DNA of 64,000 nt from an uncultured Bacilli bacterium. Lineage in GTDB: Bacteria > Bacillota_I > Bacilli_A > RF39 > UBA660. The translations under genes and the position numbers were made by a program. Every line of letters starts with the position of its first letter. Positions within the stretch are counted from its first letter, which is position 1. Positions 60,116 to 64,000 of this stretch are shown piece by piece. The stretch is taken from contig CAKPIS010000005.1 of the NCBI GenBank assembly GCA_934162425.1, positions 1-64,000 of the forward strand. Reading direction: 5' to 3'. A model generated the notes under the pieces. It was not told where the DNA came from. It was given only the letters and a program-made list of their open reading frames with translations, and did no database searches.

Positions 60116-62849
60116 AGGTAGAGAGTTAAAAAATAATATAAAAGCTAAAGCAAGTAAGTTGCAAAAAAATAAAAAGATAAAAAAGAAAAGTAAAACCAAA
60201 AGAATAATTCTTAATATTTTATTATTTTTAGTTATTTTTGTAATAATTATATCTTGTATTTTCCTGGCTTATATAATTATTAATGCACCTAAGTTTGATC
60301 CAAATAACTTAAAATTCACACAAATGTCAGAATTATACGATAAAGATGGAAATTTAATTGCAAAAATGGGAAATGAAAATAGAACTGAAATATCCTATGA
60401 TGATTTACCAGAGGTATTAATAGATGCAATTATTGCAACAGAAGATTCTAAGTTCTTTCAACATAATGGTTTTGATTTAGCTAGATTTATTAAGGCTGCA
60501 GGTTATAAAGTTCTTGGTAAAAATGGTGGTGGTGCATCAACTCTTACCATGCAAATTGTTAAAAATAACTATACAGCTGGTGCTAATGGAAAAATAGAAA
60601 CTAAAGGTATTAAAGGTATAATAAGAAAGTTTACTGATATATATATGTCTATATTTAAAGTAGAAAGAAAATATACAAAAAAAGAAATACTTGAGTTTTA
60701 TATAAATGATGCTTATTTGGGTAATAGAGCTTATGGTGTTGAACAAGCATCACTTAACTACTTTAATAAATCAGTTAGTGAACTTAACTTATCAGAAGCT
60801 GCATTTATAGCTGGATTATTCCAATCACCTAATAGTTATAATCCATATAATTATCCTGAAAATGCTGAAAAAAGAAGAAAAACCGTTCTTTACCTAATGA
60901 AAAGACACGGTTATATTACAGAAGAAGAAAGACAAGCTGCACTTGCAAGTCCTATTACTTCATATATTAGAACAGCGCAAACATCAGGCACTTATTACGA
61001 ATATCAAGGATATATTGATACAGTAGTTGAAGAACTTGAAAATGAATATGATTTAAATCCTTATACTACTCCACTTAAAATTTATACATCTATGAATAAA
61101 TCAAAGCAAGATTTTTTAAATGACGTTATGAATGGAAAAAACTGGAACTGGGAAAATGATTTAGTTCAAGCTGGTATTGTAATGACAGATTCAGCAACTG
61201 GTGAAGTATTAGCTGTTGGTGCTGGTAGAAATAAAAATACAGAACGCTCTTACAACTATGCAACTCAATCTAATAGACATATCGGTTCTACAGCAAAACC
61301 AATATTTGATTATGCTCCTGCAGTTGAATATTTGGGTTGGGGAACTGAAAATTACATAGTAGATGAACCTCACTCTTATAGTAATGGTACCAAAATATCT
61401 AACTCGGATGGTGGATACAAAGGCATACTTCCTATGTATAAAGCGCTAGGTCTTTCAAGAAACATAACAGCACTTAAAACTTTCCAACAAGTAAGTAAAG
61501 AAGCTGGTAATGATAAAATTCTCAAATTCGTAACAAATCTTGGTATTACACCTGAAGTAGAAAATGGTAAAATACATGAAGCTCATTCTATTGGGTCGTT
61601 TACTGGCTCAACAAAAAAGGGAGAATCAAGGAACAGTCCTATGACAATGGCTGGTGCATATCAAGCATTCTCTAATGGTGGTTATTATATTAAACCTCAT
61701 ACTATAAGAAAATTTATTTATAAAGAAACTGATGAAGTTGTTGAGTCAAACGTTTCTAAAACAAGAGTTATGTATGATTCTACTGCTTATATAATAACAT
61801 ATTCATTAAATTGGTCTGCTACATCAGGGCTTGCTAGAAATGCTGGCAATATAAATGGTGTTTCTGTTGCTGCTAAAACTGGTACTAGTAATTTACCTTA
61901 TTCAGTATTAAAAGCAAATGGAATCTCTAGTAAACATGTTAATGATTTGTGGGTTTGTGGTTATACTCCATCTCAAACACTTACATTCTGGTATGGATAT
62001 GGAAAATTATCTAAAGAACACTATAGCACTACATCGACTTGGACAATTCGTGATAAATTTTATAGATTCTTGGCTGATGGATTATTTGATAAAACTGGTG
62101 CTACATTCACAGCACCTTCTAGTATAGAAGCTGTTGATGTTATTAGAAATTCTATTCCACTTAAAAGAGCTTCAGCTGGAACACCAGACAGTATGAAAGT
62201 TACATCATATTTTAGAAAAGGAACAGCTCCTGAGGAAACTTCAAACACTGAACCTGATGCTAAGTTACCATCAGTATCTAATGTAACAAGTAAAGTTAGT
62301 GGCAATACAGTAAATTTAAGTTGGACAGGACTTTCTGCTGAGGATATGCTTAATTTAAATATCGATGATAGTTATGGTACATTAGGATATGATATATATG
62401 TTAAAGATGGTACAAATGGTACTAAAACATTTGTTGGAACAACAACATCAACATCGTATACACATACAACTAATTATTCAAATCCAATATATATAATTTA
62501 TACAGCTTATGCTAATTATAAGACAAATCAAAGTGCTGGAGTTGAATGTAAGATCTCAGTTAAAACTGACTTTGATGTTAAAATAACTAATGAAACAATT
62601 AATCAAGGCGATTCTTTCACCGATAATCTACCTATTATAGTTTTATATAATTCTATTGACGTAACGGATGAAAGCAAGATATCATTAGTATCAGGTCACG
62701 TTGATACATCTACTCCTGGAACATATAAACTAGAGTATAAAATAACTTATTCTAATACAACTAAAACAGTAAGCAGAACTGTTACGGTAAAAGCTAGACA
62801 AACAGAAACTACGAAACCTAATACAACTTCTACTTCTGAAAACTACTAA
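60093..62849 (+). CDS. ponA: Bifunctional class A penicillin-binding protein (PBP1) with C-terminal Fn3/Ig-like domains
   Basis: It polymerises glycan strands and cross-links peptides on the outer membrane face. The start at 60093 is an ATG eight bases after GGAGG. The 918-residue product has a Lys-rich cytoplasmic N-terminus (1-38), a membrane helix (about 39-64), a GT51 domain with IATEDSKFFQHNG (Glu117) and GGGASTLTMQIVKN, and a transpeptidase domain with STAK (Ser399, Lys402), SRN (near 440) and KTGTS (about 590). C-terminal region (about 715-905): an Fn3-like and a DUF5011-like Ig domain, then a Thr-rich end. Usual PBP1 sequences are shorter; the added domains are exported. It overlaps recU by 23 bases. 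Confidence 0.97.
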   Translation: MMKKRPNKGRELKNNIKAKASKLQKNKKIKKKSKTKRIILNILLFLVIFVIIISCIFLAYIIINAPKFDPNNLKFTQMSELYDKDGNLIAKMGNENRTEISYDDLPEVLIDAIIATEDSKFFQHNGFDLARFIKAAGYKVLGKNGGGASTLTMQIVKNNYTAGANGKIETKGIKGIIRKFTDIYMSIFKVERKYTKKEILEFYINDAYLGNRAYGVEQASLNYFNKSVSELNLSEAAFIAGLFQSPNSYNPYNYPENAEKRRKTVLYLMKRHGYITEEERQAALASPITSYIRTAQTSGTYYEYQGYIDTVVEELENEYDLNPYTTPLKIYTSMNKSKQDFLNDVMNGKNWNWENDLVQAGIVMTDSATGEVLAVGAGRNKNTERSYNYATQSNRHIGSTAKPIFDYAPAVEYLGWGTENYIVDEPHSYSNGTKISNSDGGYKGILPMYKALGLSRNITALKTFQQVSKEAGNDKILKFVTNLGITPEVENGKIHEAHSIGSFTGSTKKGESRNSPMTMAGAYQAFSNGGYYIKPHTIRKFIYKETDEVVESNVSKTRVMYDSTAYIITYSLNWSATSGLARNAGNINGVSVAAKTGTSNLPYSVLKANGISSKHVNDLWVCGYTPSQTLTFWYGYGKLSKEHYSTTSTWTIRDKFYRFLADGLFDKTGATFTAPSSIEAVDVIRNSIPLKRASAGTPDSMKVTSYFRKGTAPEETSNTEPDAKLPSVSNVTSKVSGNTVNLSWTGLSAEDMLNLNIDDSYGTLGYDIYVKDGTNGTKTFVGTTTSTSYTHTTNYSNPIYIIYTAYANYKTNQSAGVECKISVKTDFDVKITNETINQGDSFTDNLPIIVLYNSIDVTDESKISLVSGHVDTSTPGTYKLEYKITYSNTTKTVSRTVTVKARQTETTKPNTTSTSENY

Positions 62850-62851
62850 AC

Positions 62852-62890
62852 AAAAAAGTAATTTGAACATTTAACTCAAATTACTTTTTT
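62852..62890 (+). terminator. Bidirectional terminator between ponA and dnaD
   Basis: A perfect 15-bp stem AAAAAAGTAATTTGA/TCAAATTACTTTTTT with a 9-base loop has T-runs on both strands and overlaps the dnaD stop codon. Confidence 0.95.
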
Positions 62891-63534
62891 TATTCATTTA
62901 ACCAATCATATTCATAAAAAGATTCATTTTTATCTTCTTCTTCATCCTTTTTTACTTTATTTATATCATCAGGCTTTTTAATGCCTTTTTTATTCCATTC
63001 AAATAATATTTTATCAATGTATCTTAAATTACTTACACCATTAAATACAGCCTCTTTAAGTGCTGCTAAAATAAGATCATTAGATATTTTAGATTCAAGC
63101 CAGCTATTTATAATTTCATACTCCATAGGAGATAATGTTCTGCCAAATTCTTTTTCAAACTCAGAATACAAATTAGAATCATTAACTCTCTCTTTTTCTT
63201 CTTCTAAAAACTTAGAAAATACTATATCATAAAAAGAACTAATATCTACTCTTTCTTCTAGTATACCTGATTCATTCTTTTCCATAGATATTGATAAAAT
63301 TTTCTTATCTTTAAGTACTGAAATTGATTCTAACAACTCTTTTTCAGTAAATGATAAGTCATTTAATATCTTCTTATAATTAAATATATCTTTATTCTTT
63401 TGATTTAAGAAATATATTAATAAAATAAGAGAGTTAGCATCTAATGAAGCTTCTTTCGCAAATAATAATACATAATTAGGCACAGTATAATGATTTTCAT
63501 TATTAATCTGCTGCATAAATTTATCTTTAAGCAA
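62890..63534 (-). CDS. dnaD: DnaD replication initiation protein
   Basis: DnaD acts in primosome assembly with DnaB and DnaA. The start is set at the TTG at 63534, five bases after GGTGAT; a GTG at 63543 overlaps the site. The 214-residue product has an N-terminal winged-helix-like region (about 10-105) and a C-terminal DnaD domain (about 130-195) with NSWLESKISNDLILAALKEA and RYIDKILFEWNKKGI, the conserved YIxxILxxW motif. Size is standard. It is downstream of the cca-like gene, matching the Bacillus cca...dnaD neighbourhood. Confidence 0.93.
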   Translation of the reverse strand: MLKDKFMQQINNENHYTVPNYVLLFAKEASLDANSLILLIYFLNQKNKDIFNYKKILNDLSFTEKELLESISVLKDKKILSISMEKNESGILEERVDISSFYDIVFSKFLEEEKERVNDSNLYSEFEKEFGRTLSPMEYEIINSWLESKISNDLILAALKEAVFNGVSNLRYIDKILFEWNKKGIKKPDDINKVKKDEEEDKNESFYEYDWLNE

Positions 63535-63553
63535 TTTTATCACCTTCTTTTTA

Positions 63554-64000
63554 TTAACACTTACTTGTTAAATATTTTTTTATATCTTCTTTATTATTAT
63601 TTAAATCACCAATTAGTATCTCACCTTCTAAGTCATTTAATATATCTTTTATTTTATAATTATCTTTTATATTTAATAAATCTATAATATCACGTGGTTT
63701 AAGGGCTATATCAGAGATCTTTTTAATAGGCAACTTATCATACATATCATGTATTAACCTTTCATCTATACCCATTATTTGAGCAGCTATTAAAGAAATA
63801 TAATTACCATTTTTATATAATGTTATATCATCTATATTACCACTATTAATTATATCATCAATAGATTTAATATATCTTTTTTCATTACTAGTAAACTGAT
63901 ACTTCTCACTAGGTTTTAATTGCACCCACATACCTATTGGATCACTTGTCTTAACAAAATTATCACTTATTTGTATATCTAAATATTTATCTAAATTATA
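63554..64000 (-). CDS. cca: tRNA CCA-adding enzyme, C-terminal part (partial)
   Basis: The frame is open from base 64000 to a TAA at 63554, so only the C-terminal ~148 residues are in the window; an internal ATG at 63931 is not the start. The segment matches the tail of bacterial CCA-adding enzymes: helices in the body region, LIHDMYDKLPIKKISDIAL (near 63730) which is the LPI..L.DLAI segment, RDIIDLLNI and KIKDILNDLEGEILIGDL near the end. These enzymes rebuild the 3' CCA of tRNA. The catalytic head (GxD...) lies outside the window. Synteny with dnaD supports the call. Confidence 0.75.
   Translation of the reverse strand, partial: YNLDKYLDIQISDNFVKTSDPIGMWVQLKPSEKYQFTSNEKRYIKSIDDIINSGNIDDITLYKNGNYISLIAAQIMGIDERLIHDMYDKLPIKKISDIALKPRDIIDLLNIKDNYKIKDILNDLEGEILIGDLNNNKEDIKKYLTSKC

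Noticed and set aside
63554..63931. A complete 125-residue gene at the right edge
   Set aside because: The frame stays open to base 64000 and matches the C-terminal part of a CCA-adding enzyme, so the ATG at 63931 is internal.

Overview
The window is very AT-rich (mostly A/T-ending codons, homopolymer runs, ER-type signal peptidases, many GGTGAT/AGGAGG ribosome binding sites) and carries a Bacillota-type housekeeping set: RNase P RNA of the Bacillus architecture next to gpsB, rodZ-pgsA-recA, ligA, recU-ponA, dnaD, cca, uppS, LCP, LTA synthase and sortase B. Short genes, frequent TTG/GTG starts and many uncharacterised surface proteins suggest an uncultured gut Bacilli lineage (RF39/Erysipelotrichia-like). 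This assignment is an inference from gene content. Almost all genes are on the minus strand; only about five are on the plus strand. No tRNA, CRISPR array or insertion sequence was seen. The only stretch over 300 bases without a protein gene is the RNase P RNA.

Layout. (1) 1-9.1 kb: a type IV secretion-like operon (lipoprotein/pseudopilin-like, VirB2-like pilin, secreted protein with a VirB2-like tail, VirB6-like, PrgI/VirB3-like, a VirB4 split in two) followed by a separately promoted acidic repeat protein that runs off the left edge. (2) 9.2-10.4 kb: thioredoxin-like lipoprotein and uppS. (3) 10.5-30.6 kb: a large surface-fibre-like locus with eight TasA/camelysin-like proteins, three SipW-type (ER-type) signal peptidase homologues (one plain, one fused to a large C-terminal region, one lacking both catalytic residues), a membrane-anchored McrB-type AAA+ ATPase with a probable DUF2357/McrC-like partner, a 1182-residue GLUG-like surface protein, helical unknowns and a 50-residue small protein. 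This is the best candidate for an undescribed system. (4) 30.7-34.9 kb: envelope glycan genes (tagO-like, GT2, GT4, Alg13/Alg14-like pair). (5) 35-49.8 kb: cell-wall proteins: a membrane-anchored cohesin-like protein beside a dockerin-bearing glucosaminidase, LCP protein, sortase B, LRR surface protein, LTA synthase, YihY/BrkB, and a double-SBP protein with a degenerate GGDEF domain. (6) 49.9-53.6 kb: HD phosphohydrolase, a phosphatase remnant, a membrane protein, and an acyl-CoA/AMP ligase preceded by a probable transcription attenuator. (7) 53.8-64 kb: conserved core genes, with a consensus SOS box before recA and rnpB overlapping the gpsB stop codon.

How the parts may work together: envelope precursors (UppS, TagO, glycosyltransferases, PgsA, LtaS, LCP, PBP1) build the wall. 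SipW-type peptidases would process the TasA-like subunits, whose TYAWF-like signal boundaries are visible. The AAA+ ATPase and its partner are placed in the operon as if to act in assembly or quality control, which is inference. The core genes keep a Bacillus-like order (rodZ-pgsA-recA, gpsB-rnpB, recU-ponA, cca-dnaD). Transcription units are well delimited by sigma-A-like promoters, often with an extended TGn -10, and by strong intrinsic terminators, many overlapping stop codons.
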